DNA from: Pseudomonadota bacterium
Lineage (GTDB): Bacteria; Pseudomonadota; Gammaproteobacteria; Burkholderiales; Burkholderiaceae_E
Assembly (NCBI GenBank): GCA_963204785.1
Contig: CAUJHG010000021.1
Location: 1-64,000 of the forward strand
Reading direction: 5' to 3'
DNA length: 64,000 bases
Of this stretch, positions 7,824-17,594 are shown piece after piece. How positions within the stretch are numbered: the first letter of the stretch is position 1; the number at the start of each line of letters is the position of its first letter. Position numbers and translations under genes: made by a program. Under the pieces are notes generated by a model. The model had not been told where the DNA came from. It saw only the letters and a list, made by a program, of their open reading frames with translations, and did no database searches.

Positions 7824-8728
7824 TGCGCACCCTGCCCCGGATGGGCGCCTGCATAGACCCAGGCCGCCACCGCACGCACCTCGGACTCGCTCAGGCGGGT
7901 GCGGAAGGCCGGCATCTCGCCGTTGCGGCCCTCGCGGATGGTCTGTTCGACCCGGGCAAGCGCGCCGCCGTAGAGCCAGAGATGGTCGGTCAGGTTGGGA
8001 GCCCCGAGCGCCTGGTTGCCCTTGCCGTCCGGCCCGTGGCAGGCGGCGCAGGCAGCGAACTGCTGCTTGCCCATTGCCGCCTTGACCGGATCGGAAGCCC
8101 TGCCCGACAGGCTCAGCACGTATTGCGCCACCTGCTCGACGCCCGTGGCGCCCAGTGCCGCGCCCATCGGCGGCATCGCGCCGCGCCGGCCGTCCAGGAT
8201 CGTGGCGAGCAGGGCCTCACCGCTGCCCCCGTGCAGCCAGTCGCTGTCGGTCAGGTCGGGCGCGCCGATCGCCTGCGAACCTCGCGCCTGCTTGCCGTGG
8301 CAGGCCGCGCAGTTGTCCAGGAAGATCCGGTGGCCCAGGCGCACGATCCCGGGCTCGCGGGCCAGCTGCTCCACCGGCTCGTTCCGATGTGCGGCCAGGA
8401 GCTGCTCGAGCTTCGCGTGATTGGCCTCGATATCGGCGGCGAGCTCCGCCTGCGAGGTCCAGCCGAGCACACCGCGATGGCTTCCGAAGCCCGGGTAGAG
8501 GACCAGGTAGCCGATCCCCGCGATGAACATCGCTGCGGACACCAGCACCCACCACAGCGGCAGCGGGCGCACCCCTTCGCGCAGCACCCCGTTGGCCCAG
8601 ACATGGCCGGTCGTGCCGTCGGGCAGCGTCGGGATGCGCACCCGCAGTCCCCACAGGAACAGGAACAGCGTGATCCCAAGATTGAAGGTGACCAGCAGCA
8701 TCACCCAGCCGGACCAGAAGGTGCTCAT
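7820..8728 (-). CDS. ccoP: cytochrome c oxidase cbb3-type subunit III (diheme cytochrome c)
   Basis: A 302-residue membrane-anchored diheme c protein that passes electrons to CcoO/CcoN. Two membrane helices occupy about residues 5-27 and 58-78. Two c-type heme sites follow: CAACH at 140-144 and CAACH at 227-231, each followed by a Met-containing loop (MPPMGA, EMPAF). Both have the DLTD/NLTD W-L-Y/H-GG sequence usual in CcoP. Its start overlaps the ccoQ stop (ATGA) and its end overlaps the next small gene. Confidence 0.95.
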   Translation of the reverse strand: MSTFWSGWVMLLVTFNLGITLFLFLWGLRVRIPTLPDGTTGHVWANGVLREGVRPLPLWWVLVSAAMFIAGIGYLVLYPGFGSHRGVLGWTSQAELAADIEANHAKLEQLLAAHRNEPVEQLAREPGIVRLGHRIFLDNCAACHGKQARGSQAIGAPDLTDSDWLHGGSGEALLATILDGRRGAMPPMGAALGATGVEQVAQYVLSLSGRASDPVKAAMGKQQFAACAACHGPDGKGNQALGAPNLTDHLWLYGGALARVEQTIREGRNGEMPAFRTRLSESEVRAVAAWVYAGAHPGQGAQ

Positions 8729-8898
8729 TTCCGATTGTCCTCGTCATCCCCGGGGCCACAGTCCTCCATCGGGAGCCGGGACATCCGGTCGAACACGCGC
8801 GCGTGTCGCGCACGCCACGCCCAGTACCAGATGCCGATGAACACGAGCATCAGCACCACGGTGACCACGCCCGCGAAGCCACCCCAGAAGGGGCTCAT
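8725..8898 (-). CDS. ccoQ: cbb3-type cytochrome oxidase subunit IV (CcoQ)
   Basis: A 57-residue protein: one membrane helix (GVVTVVLMLVFIGIWYWAWR) and a short charged tail ending GPGDDEDNRK. Size, topology and the slot between ccoO and ccoP identify it as CcoQ, which stabilises the core complex. The start overlaps the ccoO stop by four bases, and its own stop overlaps the ccoP start by four, so the operon is tightly coupled. Confidence 0.85.
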   Translation of the reverse strand: MSPFWGGFAGVVTVVLMLVFIGIWYWAWRARHARVFDRMSRLPMEDCGPGDDEDNRK

Positions 8899-9551
8899 CG
8901 CTGCTCTCCCGGCGCTGCGTCCGGGCCCGCCACGGTCCGGGTCGTGCCCAGCCCCTGCAGGTAGGCGATCATCGCGTCCATCTCCGTCTTGCCCGCCAGC
9001 GCATCGGGAGCTGCCGCGATCTCCTCGTCGCTGTACGGATCGCCGAGGAAGCGCAGCGTGCGCATCCTCGCCTGGACGTCCGCCGCATCGATCGGTGCGT
9101 GCTCGAGCCACTTGAACGAGGGCATGTTCGACGAGGGCACCACTGCGCGGGGGTCGAGCAGGTGCAGCCGATGCCAGTCGTCCGAGTACTTGCCGCCGAC
9201 ACGGGCGAGGTCCGGGCCGGTGCGCTTGGAGCCCCACAGGTGGGGGCGGTCGTAGAAGGACTCGTCGGCAGTCGAGTAGGGACCGTAGCGCTGAACCTCG
9301 AAGCGCTGCGCACGGATCATCTGCGTGTGGCACAGCGAGCAGCCTTCGCGCACGTAGATGTCCTTGCCGATCAGCCTGAGCGGATCGTAGGGTTTGACCT
9401 GCGCAGGCGGCTGGACCGTCTGCGCGCGGATGAACAGGGGCGTGACCTCGGCGAGGCCGCCGATCGACACCATGATCGCGATGCCGAAGCCGAGCAGCCC
9501 TGCGTGCTTCTCGATCTTCTCGAAGTATCTGTAACCACCAGCCATCTGCAA
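8895..9551 (-). CDS. ccoO: cytochrome c oxidase cbb3-type subunit II (monoheme cytochrome c)
   Basis: A 218-residue subunit with an N-terminal membrane anchor (about 17-36) and a single c-type heme motif CSLCH at 71-75. The CcoO hallmarks YVREGCSLCHTQMIR, RYGPYSTADES and TGPDLARVGGKYSDDWH are present. The axial Met is probably in SSNMPSF. It follows ccoN by four bases. The subunit carries electrons from CcoP to the heme b/b3-CuB core in the inner membrane. Confidence 0.96.
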   Translation of the reverse strand: MQMAGGYRYFEKIEKHAGLLGFGIAIMVSIGGLAEVTPLFIRAQTVQPPAQVKPYDPLRLIGKDIYVREGCSLCHTQMIRAQRFEVQRYGPYSTADESFYDRPHLWGSKRTGPDLARVGGKYSDDWHRLHLLDPRAVVPSSNMPSFKWLEHAPIDAADVQARMRTLRFLGDPYSDEEIAAAPDALAGKTEMDAMIAYLQGLGTTRTVAGPDAAPGEQR

Positions 9552-9555
9552 CTCC

Positions 9556-11019
9556 TCAAGCGGTCGCCGGCAGCGGCGTCGGAACCTGGTGCACCACCGG
9601 ATCCGGCACAGGGATCGGCACCGGGACGATCAGGTGCGCACGCGCCTGCGCGGCCGTGTGCCAGAGGTTCCAGGCCATCACCGCCATGCCGGAGACGACC
9701 ATCAGGCCACCGAGGAAGCGGACGATGTACAGCGGATGGATCGCCTCGAGGCTCTCGAGGAAGGAGTACGCGAGCGTGCCGTCGGCAAGGGTGGTGCGCC
9801 ACATCACGCCTTCGGTGACCCCGGCGACCCACATCGAGACCACGTAGAGCAGCAGCCCGCCGGTGTGCAGCCAGAAGTGCAGCTCGATCGCCGCGGTCGA
9901 GTGCATCTCCGCACGGCCGAGCGCGCGCGGCGCCATCGCGTACAGCGATCCGATCGTGATCATCGCCACCCAGCCGATCGAGCCGGAGTGCACGTGGGCG
10001 ACGGTCCAGTCGGTGTAGTGCGACAGGGAGTTGACCGTCTTGATCGCCATCATCGACCCCTCGAAGGTGGACGCGGCGTAGAACACGAGCGCCACCACCA
10101 TGAACTTGGCGGCAGGATCGACGCTGACCCTGCGCCAGGAACCGTTGAAGGTGAGCAGGCCGTTGGCCGCCGAGCCCCAGCTGGGCATCAGCAGCACCAG
10201 CGAGAAGGCCATCCCGACGGACTGGACCCAGTCGGGAAGCGCCGTGTAGAGCAGGTGGTGCGACCCCGCCCACATGTAGATCGAGATCAGCGCCCAGAAG
10301 TTGACGATCGAGAAGCGGTAGCTCCACAGGGGCTGGCGCGCCTGGCGCGGGACGAAGTAGTACATCATCCCCAGGAAGCCTGCGGTCAGGAAGAAGGCCA
10401 CTGCGTTGTGGCCGTACCACCACTGGACCATCGCGTCGACCACGCCCGAGTAGATCGGATAGGACTTGGTCAGCGAGACCGGGACGACCAGGTTGTTGAC
10501 CACGTGCAACAGGCCCACGGCGATGATGAACGCGCCGTAGTACCAGTTGGCCACGTAGATGTGCTGGATCCGGCGGCGGGCCAGCGTGGCGAAGAAGACC
10601 GTGCCGAAGGAGATCCACACCACTGCGATCAGCAGATCGATCGGCCACTCGGCCTCGGCGTACTCCTTGTTCTGGGTGAAGCCCATCGGCACGGTGATCA
10701 CCGTCAGCAGACAGGCGAGCTGCCAGCCCCAGAAGGTGAACCTGGCCAGCCGGCCGAGGGCCAGGCGCACGTGGCCGGTGCGCTGCACCACGTAGTAGCA
10801 GGTGCCCATCAGCGCCGACCCGCCGAAGGCGAAGATCACGCCGAAGGTGTGGGTCGGCCGGATCCGGCTGAACGACAGCCAGGGCTGATCGAAGTTCAGC
10901 GCCGGCCAGGCCAGCTGCGCCGCCGCGAACACGCCGATCGACATGCCCACGAGGCCCCAGACTGCTGCTGCCAGCAGGAACAGACGGACGACGCCGTCAT
11001 CGAAGGTGTTGCGGTGCAC
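9556..11019 (-). CDS. ccoN: cytochrome c oxidase cbb3-type subunit I
   Basis: The 487-residue catalytic core of a C-family heme-copper oxidase, reducing O2 at high affinity. GTG at 11019 is preferred because GGAGGA lies seven bases upstream and the product begins [11 protein letters not shown] like other CcoN; earlier in-frame codons add unconserved sequence. Heme and copper ligands are visible: His57 (helix II), His204 in YGHNAVAFF, His254-His255, and His342/His344 in AHVHSG. The cbb3 cross-linked Tyr is present as Tyr258 in SHHLLY. It thus serves as a proper O2-reductase comparator for the two heme-copper subunits near 41-49 kb that lack this residue. Confidence 0.96.
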   Translation of the reverse strand: MHRNTFDDGVVRLFLLAAAVWGLVGMSIGVFAAAQLAWPALNFDQPWLSFSRIRPTHTFGVIFAFGGSALMGTCYYVVQRTGHVRLALGRLARFTFWGWQLACLLTVITVPMGFTQNKEYAEAEWPIDLLIAVVWISFGTVFFATLARRRIQHIYVANWYYGAFIIAVGLLHVVNNLVVPVSLTKSYPIYSGVVDAMVQWWYGHNAVAFFLTAGFLGMMYYFVPRQARQPLWSYRFSIVNFWALISIYMWAGSHHLLYTALPDWVQSVGMAFSLVLLMPSWGSAANGLLTFNGSWRRVSVDPAAKFMVVALVFYAASTFEGSMMAIKTVNSLSHYTDWTVAHVHSGSIGWVAMITIGSLYAMAPRALGRAEMHSTAAIELHFWLHTGGLLLYVVSMWVAGVTEGVMWRTTLADGTLAYSFLESLEAIHPLYIVRFLGGLMVVSGMAVMAWNLWHTAAQARAHLIVPVPIPVPDPVVHQVPTPLPATA

Positions 11020-11191
11020 CCGATTCCTCCGCGCAATGCGAAGCGCCGCTGCCCGCCCATCGGACCCACGGCGCTTTTGATGCATTTTAGATTCATCTAT
11101 TGACCGGCGCCAGCACCCCGTATGCAAGACCGGTTCCGGAAAGGGGTTTCTCCGGAACCCCCGCCACGGCAGGGGCATGCGGGGCGGCGGC

Positions 11192-11830
11192 TCAGGGAAT
11201 TCCGAGCAGCTTGTGCGTCTGGAGGCTCAGCCGCCACTGCGGATGGGCCAGGCAGTATGCGATCGCCGCCTGCGTGTTCGCTTCACGCGCAGGCCCGTCC
11301 ATCGGCTGCAGGAAGAAGTGCTCGAAGTCCAGCGCCTCGAAGCGCTCGGGCATCGCCGCCGGCTGCGGGAAGACCAGCTTGAGTTCCTGTCCGCGGACCA
11401 GTTTCAGCGCAGCGTGCGCCTTGGGGCTCACGCAGACCCAGTCGATCCCCGGCGGGGCGTCCTGCGTGCCGTTGGTCTCGACCGCGACCTCGAAGCCGCG
11501 CGCGTGGAAGGCGCGCACCAGCGGCGCATCCAGCTGCAGCAGCGGCTCGCCGCCGGTGCACACGACCAGCGGGCGCCCCCGGCGCGCGGCATCCGGCCAG
11601 CGGGCCGCGACCGCGTCGGCAAGCGCGTCGGCGTCGGCGAACTTGCCCCCGCCCTCGCCGTCGGTGCCCACGAAGTCGGTATCGCAGAAGCTGCAGATCG
11701 CGCGGGCACGGTCCTCCTCGCGGCCGGTCCACAGGTTGCAGCCGGCGAAGCGGCAGAACACCGCGGGGCGCCCGGCGTTGCCGCCTTCGCCCTGCAGCGT
11801 GTAGAAGATCTCCTTCACGCTGTAGGTCAT
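11192..11830 (-). CDS. queE: 7-carboxy-7-deazaguanine synthase QueE
   Basis: A 212-residue radical SAM enzyme that converts 6-carboxytetrahydropterin to 7-carboxy-7-deazaguanine in the queuosine/preQ0 pathway. It begins [20 protein letters not shown], the QueE signature. The cluster cysteines are in the extended arrangement typical of QueE (CNLW, a spacer of about 13 residues, then CSFCDTDF). TGGEPLLQ supplies the SAM-binding GGE motif. GGAGGT precedes the ATG. It lies 43 bases downstream of the QueD-like gene on the same strand, so both are probably co-transcribed. Confidence 0.93.
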   Translation of the reverse strand: MTYSVKEIFYTLQGEGGNAGRPAVFCRFAGCNLWTGREEDRARAICSFCDTDFVGTDGEGGGKFADADALADAVAARWPDAARRGRPLVVCTGGEPLLQLDAPLVRAFHARGFEVAVETNGTQDAPPGIDWVCVSPKAHAALKLVRGQELKLVFPQPAAMPERFEALDFEHFFLQPMDGPAREANTQAAIAYCLAHPQWRLSLQTHKLLGIP

Positions 11831-11873
11831 CGCCGCAGACCTCCGGAAGGATGCCGCGTGCGCCCGGCAGCCC

Positions 11874-12968
11874 TCATACCGGCAGCGCCGCCCCGAGCGG
11901 GCCCCAGGACAGGATCACGCCGCTGTCACGGCTCTGGAAGAGGTCGACGCGGTCGAGCTGCGGCAGCAGCGGCGCGGCCTGCGCGCGGATCCAGCGCGCC
12001 AGGCTGGCGGTGTCGGCGTCGACCAGTTCCGGCAGCTCGTGCAGCGGCTGGTGGTCCAGACGCTCGAAGATCGGGGCGAACAGCGACTTCACGTCGCCGA
12101 AGTCGACGGTCCAGCCGAGCACCTCGTCCAGCGGCGCGTGCAGGTGCAGCCGCAGCGTGTAGGTATGGCCGTGGATGCGCCGGCGGGGGTCGCCTTCGGG
12201 AGCGCGCGAGAGGCGCACCGCGCTGTCGAGCGTGAGCTCCTTCCAGATCCGGTAGTGCTGGCCGTCGAAGTGCGCCCCACAGCTCCCGGTCTCGTACACC
12301 GTCACCGACGAGAGCTCGGGAAGCCGGGGCGCGAGCCGCTCCCAGATCCAGCTCGAGAGCATCTCGCTGGTGGGATTCTCCAGGCCCGGGATGTCGTTCA
12401 TGCAGGCGTGGTGAAGCCGTGCGTGCAGCGGCGCCCAGAGCGCATCGAGATGCTCGTGATCGACGCCGGCCGGGTGCGTGCCCAGATCCTGGTCGGCATG
12501 CAGGACCACCTCGAAGCCGTGTCCGTGCATCCGCCCGCACTTGTGTCCGGGTGGCACCCTGGGCAGACGGTGCGCTGACTGGAACACGTAGCGGCGCCAG
12601 AGCTGCGCGTGCCCCGAGGCGTCGAGGTCGACGCCGGCGTGCTGCGTGCTGCGGATTCCCACGCTGTCGACCCCCGGCAGCCCGGGTCGGGCGCGCAGCC
12701 AGCGGGCCAGTCCGGCGTCGGTGGGCAGTTCGATCTGCTCGTCGAGCTCGGTGTAGTCGAGCGGCGCCACGGCCTCGGCCAGCCAGGCGGCGAGCGCATC
12801 GACCTCGCCGCCGGGGAAGCCGCCCCAGCCTTCGGGCAGCCGCGCCCGGACCCTGGCGAGGAAGGAGTGGCCGTGCGGTCGGCGCGCGCGGTGCCCTTCG
12901 GGCAGCCGATGCAGCCGGCGCGCCGACTCGAAGCCGGCGCCGGCGGTGTGAAGGAGGTCTTCGGTCAT
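11874..12968 (-). CDS. queD: QueD-like protein with three 6-pyruvoyltetrahydropterin-synthase repeats
   Basis: QueD normally has about 120-150 residues; this product has 364 and shows three successive T-fold units. Unit 1 (about 1-120) has SARRL and HGH at 32-34. Unit 2 (about 125-240) has SAHRL with His133, Cys144, HGH at 148-150 and YETGS with Glu226. Unit 3 (about 243-358) has SAVRL, HGH at 266-268 and LDH at 304-306. Only unit 2 keeps the first zinc His, the catalytic Cys and the pterin-binding Glu. The Asp-His pair of the catalytic triad is complete only in unit 3 (unit 2 reads LHH, unit 1 LDY). Reaction: 7,8-dihydroneopterin triphosphate to 6-carboxytetrahydropterin. Adjacent queE supports the assignment. 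Confidence 0.85.
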   Translation of the reverse strand: MTEDLLHTAGAGFESARRLHRLPEGHRARRPHGHSFLARVRARLPEGWGGFPGGEVDALAAWLAEAVAPLDYTELDEQIELPTDAGLARWLRARPGLPGVDSVGIRSTQHAGVDLDASGHAQLWRRYVFQSAHRLPRVPPGHKCGRMHGHGFEVVLHADQDLGTHPAGVDHEHLDALWAPLHARLHHACMNDIPGLENPTSEMLSSWIWERLAPRLPELSSVTVYETGSCGAHFDGQHYRIWKELTLDSAVRLSRAPEGDPRRRIHGHTYTLRLHLHAPLDEVLGWTVDFGDVKSLFAPIFERLDHQPLHELPELVDADTASLARWIRAQAAPLLPQLDRVDLFQSRDSGVILSWGPLGAALPV

Positions 12969-13125
12969 TCTCGGAACACGGACTGGCCCGCCGGCCCCGG
13001 CTGCGCGCGCCTGGCGCCGCCGAGGGCGGCGGGCGGCGCGACCGGCAACAGCGACCGGCGAGCGAAGCGGCCAGCGTGGCCGCAGCGTCGTGCGGCCGGG
13101 GAAGGCCTGGCGCGGCGCGCCAGTA

Positions 13126-13641
13126 TCATTCCTCGAGCAGGCTGCGCAGCATCCAGGCGGTCTGCTCGTGCACCGCCAGGCGCTGCGTGAGCAGGTCTGC
13201 GGTGGGCTGATCGTCGGCCTTGTCGACGATCGGGAAGATCTCGCGCGCGGTGCGCGCGACCGACTCGTGGCCGTCGACCAAGATGCGCACCATGTCGAGC
13301 GCCCTCGGGGGCTGCGCCGGCGCGTCGGCGATCGACGCGAGCCTGCCGAACTCCGCGTAGGAACCCGGCGCGTGATGGCCCAGCGAGCGGATGCGCTCGG
13401 CGATCGGGTCGACCGCGTTCCACAGCTCGGTGTACTGTTCCATGAACATCGCGTGGAGCGTGTTGAACATCGGCCCCGTGACGTTCCAGTGGAAGTTGTG
13501 GGTGGTCAGGTACAACGTGTAGGTGTCCGCGAGCAACCGGCTGAGGCCGCCGGCGATCGCCGCCCGGTCTTCGTCGCTGATGCCGATGTCGATCGCCATG
13601 CCCTTGCGCACGCCGCTCTTCGGAGTCTGGTTGCTGGCCAT
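13126..13641 (-). CDS. dps: Dps family DNA-binding/ferritin-like protein
   Basis: A 171-residue ferritin-like four-helix protein. [27 protein letters not shown] carries the conserved His/Asp/Glu iron-site pattern of Dps (seen in shorter pieces as NFHWNVTG and MFMEQY). The C-terminal part with [13 protein letters not shown] and [15 protein letters not shown] is also typical. Dps sequesters iron with H2O2 and protects DNA in stationary phase. ATG at 13641 has GGAGC upstream; the longer frame is not conserved. It stands divergent to the DUF456 gene. Confidence 0.9.
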   Translation of the reverse strand: MASNQTPKSGVRKGMAIDIGISDEDRAAIAGGLSRLLADTYTLYLTTHNFHWNVTGPMFNTLHAMFMEQYTELWNAVDPIAERIRSLGHHAPGSYAEFGRLASIADAPAQPPRALDMVRILVDGHESVARTAREIFPIVDKADDQPTADLLTQRLAVHEQTAWMLRSLLEE

Positions 13642-13825
13642 TGCCTGCTCCTTCGCTTTGCCGATTGGATCATGCAAGGATACGGCAACGGGGCTTCGGG
13701 CGCCGGCACCGGCCGGATCGGCCAAGCGACGCGACGGGTTGCGGCCCCTTCGTCGACCAGCGCAAGCCCGTCGGCCCGCGCCGATGGCTTGCGCCTGCAC
13801 GCACCAGACAGTTGGAGCACTCGAA

Positions 13826-14305
13826 GTGGAAATCGTTCTGTGGTCGCTCGCGACCGCACTGATCGTGATCGGCGTGGTCGGCACCGTGATGCCGGCGCTG
13901 CCCGGGGCGGCGCTGGTCTTCGGCGGAATGCTGCTCGGGGCGTGGATCGACCGCCTCGAGCGCGTCGGCGCCCTCACGCTGACGGTGCTGGGCGCGCTCA
14001 CCGTGCTCGCCTGGATCGTCGACTACGCATCCGGCGTGCTGGGCGCGCGCAAGGCCGGCGCCAGCAGGCAGGCGATCGCGGGCGGCGTCGCGGGCACCCT
14101 GCTGGGCGTCTTCACCGGCCTGTGGGGGCTGCTCTTCATGCCCCTGGTGGGCGCAGCGATCGGCCAGTACCTCGCGATCCGTGACTTCGCGCGCGCGGCC
14201 CACGTCGGCATGTGGACCTGGATCGGCATGATGCTCGGCGCGGTGGTGAAGATCGCGATCACCTTCGCGATGATCGGCGTGTTCGTCGCGGCCCTGGTTT
14301 TCTGA
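13826..14305 (+). CDS. DUF456 family membrane protein
   Basis: A 159-residue protein beginning at GTG 13826, with GGAGC upstream. It consists of hydrophobic helices: [51 protein letters not shown], the glycine-rich [17 protein letters not shown], and a final helix. The internal pair of GALPG/GVFTG-like glycine motifs is the DUF456 pattern. Function is not known for the family. Divergent from dps, with a 184-base intergenic region. Confidence 0.85.
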   Translation: MEIVLWSLATALIVIGVVGTVMPALPGAALVFGGMLLGAWIDRLERVGALTLTVLGALTVLAWIVDYASGVLGARKAGASRQAIAGGVAGTLLGVFTGLWGLLFMPLVGAAIGQYLAIRDFARAAHVGMWTWIGMMLGAVVKIAITFAMIGVFVAALVF

Positions 14306-14396
14306 AAGCCGCAGTCGGGCACCGGGCTTCGCCCGCCGCAGCAGTCCGGCGGGCCGAGGCTATGATCCAGCGGTCACCCCAGCCCAGGAGCGCCCA

Positions 14397-15692
14397 GTGA
14401 CCGCGAGCCTCGTCAGGCGCCTGCCCTTCTTCTACGGCTGGGCGGTAGTCGCAGTCGTGTTCGTCACGATGGCGCTGGGCGTCAACGCGCGAACCGCGTT
14501 CTCGCTGCTGATGCCGCCGGTGCTCGCCGAGTTCGGCTGGGACCGCGGAGTCACTGCCGGCGCCTTCTCCTTCGGCTTCCTGGTCTCGGCAGTGCTCAGC
14601 CCCACGCTGGGACGACTGATGGACACGCGGGGCCCGCGCGTCGTGATGCTGCTCGGGGTGGCGGTCACGGGCGCGGGGCTTGTGCTGGCCACGCTGACCA
14701 CCCGGCCCTGGCACCTCTACGCGACGCTGGGCGTGCTGGTGGGCGCGGGCAGCGTGGCCCTGGGCTACACCGGACAGACCCTGTTCCTGCCGAACTGGTT
14801 CGTGCGTCGCCGCGGCCTGGCCACGGGGATCGCCTTCGCCGGCGTGGGCGCGGGCTCGATCGTGATGATGCCCTGGTTCCAGGGCGTCATCGAGACGGCC
14901 GGCTGGCGGGCCGCGTGCTGGACGCTGGGAATCGTCGTCGTGCTGGTCGCGGGTCCGCTGAACCTGCTGCTGCGCCGCCGCCCGGAGGACCTCGGTCTGA
15001 CCCCGGACGGGGACCCCGAGGCCGCGCTCACCACGGCCGGGGGCGTGAAGAAGAACGTCGTCGACCAGGCCTGGGCGGCCACCGACTGGACGCTGGCCCG
15101 CGCAGCACGCACTGCGCGCTTCTGGTGGATCGTGGTCGGCTACTTCGGCGCACTGTTCACCTGGTACGCGGTGCAGGTCCACCAGACCAAGTACCTGACC
15201 GAAGTCGGCTTCAGCGCCTCGGAGGCCGCCTGGGCGCTGGGCGCGGTGAGCCTGGCCGGAGTGCCCGGACAGATCGCGCTCGGGCACCTGTCGGACCGGG
15301 TCGGGCGCGAGATCGTCTGGACCATCGCCTGCCTGGGCTTCGTGATGACCTACCTGCTGCTGCTCGCGCTCGAGGGGCGGCCCAGCCTGCCCTTGCTGTA
15401 CCTAATGGTGGGCGTGCAGGGCCTGGTCGGCTACGGGATGACCTCGGTGGTGGGCGCGATCCCGGCCGAGATCTTCGAGGGACCGCACTTCGGCTCGATC
15501 TTCGGGACGCTGATGCTCGGCGCGATCGCCGGCGGGGCTGCGGGGCCCTGGGCGCTGGGCGCCCTGCACGACGCCACCGGAGACTACGTCGCCGGCTTCT
15601 GGCTCGCACTCGGCTTCGCGGTGCTCTCGATCATCGCGATCTGGCGCGCCTCGCCGGGCAAGGTTCGCGCAGTGGCAGGGCGGGTGCGCTGA
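14397..15692 (+). CDS. MFS transporter, oxalate/formate antiporter-like
   Basis: A 431-residue carrier with about 12 membrane helices, starting at GTG 14397 after AGGAGCGCCCA. It opens PFFYGWAVVAVVFVTM, the usual start of OxlT/monocarboxylate-type MFS proteins. The loop 2-3 motif reads GRLMDTRGPRVVM and the central loop is hydrophilic (RRRPEDLGLTPDGDP). The second half repeats the fold with GHLSDRVGREI. It probably moves small carboxylates. No catabolic partner for a specific substrate is adjacent. Confidence 0.86.
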   Translation: MTASLVRRLPFFYGWAVVAVVFVTMALGVNARTAFSLLMPPVLAEFGWDRGVTAGAFSFGFLVSAVLSPTLGRLMDTRGPRVVMLLGVAVTGAGLVLATLTTRPWHLYATLGVLVGAGSVALGYTGQTLFLPNWFVRRRGLATGIAFAGVGAGSIVMMPWFQGVIETAGWRAACWTLGIVVVLVAGPLNLLLRRRPEDLGLTPDGDPEAALTTAGGVKKNVVDQAWAATDWTLARAARTARFWWIVVGYFGALFTWYAVQVHQTKYLTEVGFSASEAAWALGAVSLAGVPGQIALGHLSDRVGREIVWTIACLGFVMTYLLLLALEGRPSLPLLYLMVGVQGLVGYGMTSVVGAIPAEIFEGPHFGSIFGTLMLGAIAGGAAGPWALGALHDATGDYVAGFWLALGFAVLSIIAIWRASPGKVRAVAGRVR

Positions 15693-15891
15693 AGCGCTGC
15701 GCAGCGCGCGCCGATGCGCAGCCCGCCGCGCTCCGGAAGGATGCACGAACCCGGAAGGGCGGGCTCGAACGGGCCCGCCGGGCCGCCCGGACTGCTAAGA
15801 TTTCGGCGCAGCAGATGGTCCGCGCGCCGCGGCAGGTCGGGCGCACGCGCCGCACACACGAAAACTCGCCCAAAGGCGGAGGAGACACCCC

Positions 15892-17001
15892 ATGCTCAGG
15901 CATCTCGCCAGTTCGCTGCTCACCGCGGCAACCCTCGTCGCCGCCAGCGCCCCGGCCGCGGCAACCGAGCTGAAGTACAACACCCTGCTGCCAGCGACCC
16001 ACGTCCTGATCAAGGGCGCGATGACCGGGTTCGCCGAGCGCGTGGCAAGCGAGAGCAAGGGCGAGGTCACCTTCAAGATCCTGGCGGGCGGCGCGATCTC
16101 CAAGGGCAACGCGGCCCTCGACACGTTGCGCGACGGCATCGTCGGCTCGGCGATGGTCGTCGATCTCTACGCCCGCAAGTCGCTGCCGATGAACTCCGTG
16201 ATCAGCGACCTGGCCCTGCTCGGCACCGATACGCTGGTGATGTCGGCCGCCACCAACGAGCAGAAACTGCTGCGCTGCGACGACTGCCGCCGGGAGATGA
16301 TCAAGGGGTCGAGCATCCCGCTGGTCTTCGTCTCGACCACTCCCTATATGCTGATGTGCAAGGACGAGGTCAAGTCGCTCGCCGACATGAAGAACCGCAA
16401 GGTCCGTGCCACCGGCCCCTGGGCAATGGTCCTGAAGGAGATGGGCATGGTCCCGGTCAACGTCCCGAGCACCGAGACCTACGAGGCGATGCAGCGCGGG
16501 CAGATCGACTGCACCTCGGGGTCGGACGCGTGGCTGAAGTCGTACACGCTCTGGGACGTCGTCAAGGTGGTGCTGGATTTCCCGATCGGCACCTATCACG
16601 GCAATCTGGTCCTCGGCGTCAGCGTCGAGGCCTGGAACAGCCTGTCGCCGAACGCCCGCAAGGTCATCCGCAGGAACCTGGCCGAACTCGCCGCCGACAG
16701 CGCGTTCCGGTACGAGGAGGAGAGCCAGGAGGCGCGCGAAGGCGCGCGCGCCAAGGGCGTCCGCTTCGTGAAGGCCGGGCAGGACGTGAGCGACGCCTAC
16801 CAGAAGTACCTGAAGGTCGAGGTCGAGCGGGTGGCCAGCGCCGGCGAGAAGGCCGGCCTGAAGAACGCACGGGCCCAGGTCGAGGACTACCTGAAGACGG
16901 TGGCGAAGTGGGAGAAGATCGTCGCCTCGACCAAGCGCGACCGGAAGGCCTACACCGAGGCCCTCGAGCGCGAGATCTTCAGCAAGCTGAACCTGCAGTG
17001 A
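15892..17001 (+). CDS. TRAP transporter solute-binding protein (DctP family)
   Basis: A 369-residue periplasmic binding protein with a cleavable signal peptide (about 1-25, ending APAAATE). The family pattern is present: LPATHVLIKGAMTGFAERV, then DTLRDGIVGSAMV, MKNRKVRATGPWAMVLKEMGMVP (contains the KVR-x-TGP carboxylate-site region), and the DctP closing helices. Two cysteines, C129 and C132, sit close together in a loop (RCDDCRRE), which is unusual. GGAGGAG precedes the ATG. It heads the dctPQM unit and binds the organic acid that the DctQM pair imports with Na+ or H+. Confidence 0.9.
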   Translation: MLRHLASSLLTAATLVAASAPAAATELKYNTLLPATHVLIKGAMTGFAERVASESKGEVTFKILAGGAISKGNAALDTLRDGIVGSAMVVDLYARKSLPMNSVISDLALLGTDTLVMSAATNEQKLLRCDDCRREMIKGSSIPLVFVSTTPYMLMCKDEVKSLADMKNRKVRATGPWAMVLKEMGMVPVNVPSTETYEAMQRGQIDCTSGSDAWLKSYTLWDVVKVVLDFPIGTYHGNLVLGVSVEAWNSLSPNARKVIRRNLAELAADSAFRYEEESQEAREGARAKGVRFVKAGQDVSDAYQKYLKVEVERVASAGEKAGLKNARAQVEDYLKTVAKWEKIVASTKRDRKAYTEALEREIFSKLNLQ

Positions 17002-17050
17002 ACGACGCATCGCCCGCGGCCGGCGCGCGGGCCCCGACGCGAGGCTGATC

Positions 17051-17590
17051 TTGGCGATCATCGAACGAATCCTCGGGCGCGCGGCGGACGCGCTGATCGC
17101 GCTCGCAGGAGTCATCATCCTGCTGATGACCTTCCACGTCACCGCCGACGTCCTCCTGAAGGTCTCGATCGGCTGGCCGATCATCGGCACGCTCGAACTC
17201 GTGACCTACGTCTACATGGTCGCCTGCATCTTCCTGCCGCTGCCGCACGTCCAGGCCAGCCGCTCGCTGATCCTGGTCGAGCTGTTCACGCAGAAGATGT
17301 CGGAACGCAGCATCGCGCGCCTCGACGCATTCGGCGCGCTGCTCACCTTCGCCTACCTGGGGATGATCGCGTGGTGGGGCGGCCTGCTCGCGATCGGCAA
17401 GACCGAGATCGGCGAGACCGCCGATGCGACCTACTTCGAGCTGCCGATCTGGCCGATGCGCTGGGTGGTGGCCATCTGCTGCGGCGTCGCCGCGCTGATC
17501 GCGATCACACAGGCGTTCGGGCGGCGCACGCCCTCGAGCGGTGCCGACGCCGACGCGCTCGAACGACGGCTCGGCGAACTGGAGATCTGA
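17051..17590 (+). CDS. TRAP transporter small permease (DctQ)
   Basis: A 179-residue inner-membrane protein starting from TTG at 17051, with GAGGCTGA upstream. Four hydrophobic helices are seen (about residues 13-34, 50-71, 93-112 and 134-152). The family element LELVTYVYMVACIFLPLPHVQ lies in helix two. It sits between the binding protein and the large permease, with 49 bases before and a stop close to the DctM start. DctQ forms the membrane translocator with DctM. Confidence 0.88.
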   Translation: MAIIERILGRAADALIALAGVIILLMTFHVTADVLLKVSIGWPIIGTLELVTYVYMVACIFLPLPHVQASRSLILVELFTQKMSERSIARLDAFGALLTFAYLGMIAWWGGLLAIGKTEIGETADATYFELPIWPMRWVVAICCGVAALIAITQAFGRRTPSSGADADALERRLGELEI

Positions 17591-17594
17591 GACT

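Noticed and set aside
11080-11105. AT-rich stretch with TTGAT upstream of ccoN
   Set aside because: Only a half-site; no ATCAA at the right spacing on either strand. It may contain the ccoN promoter but cannot be called an FNR box.
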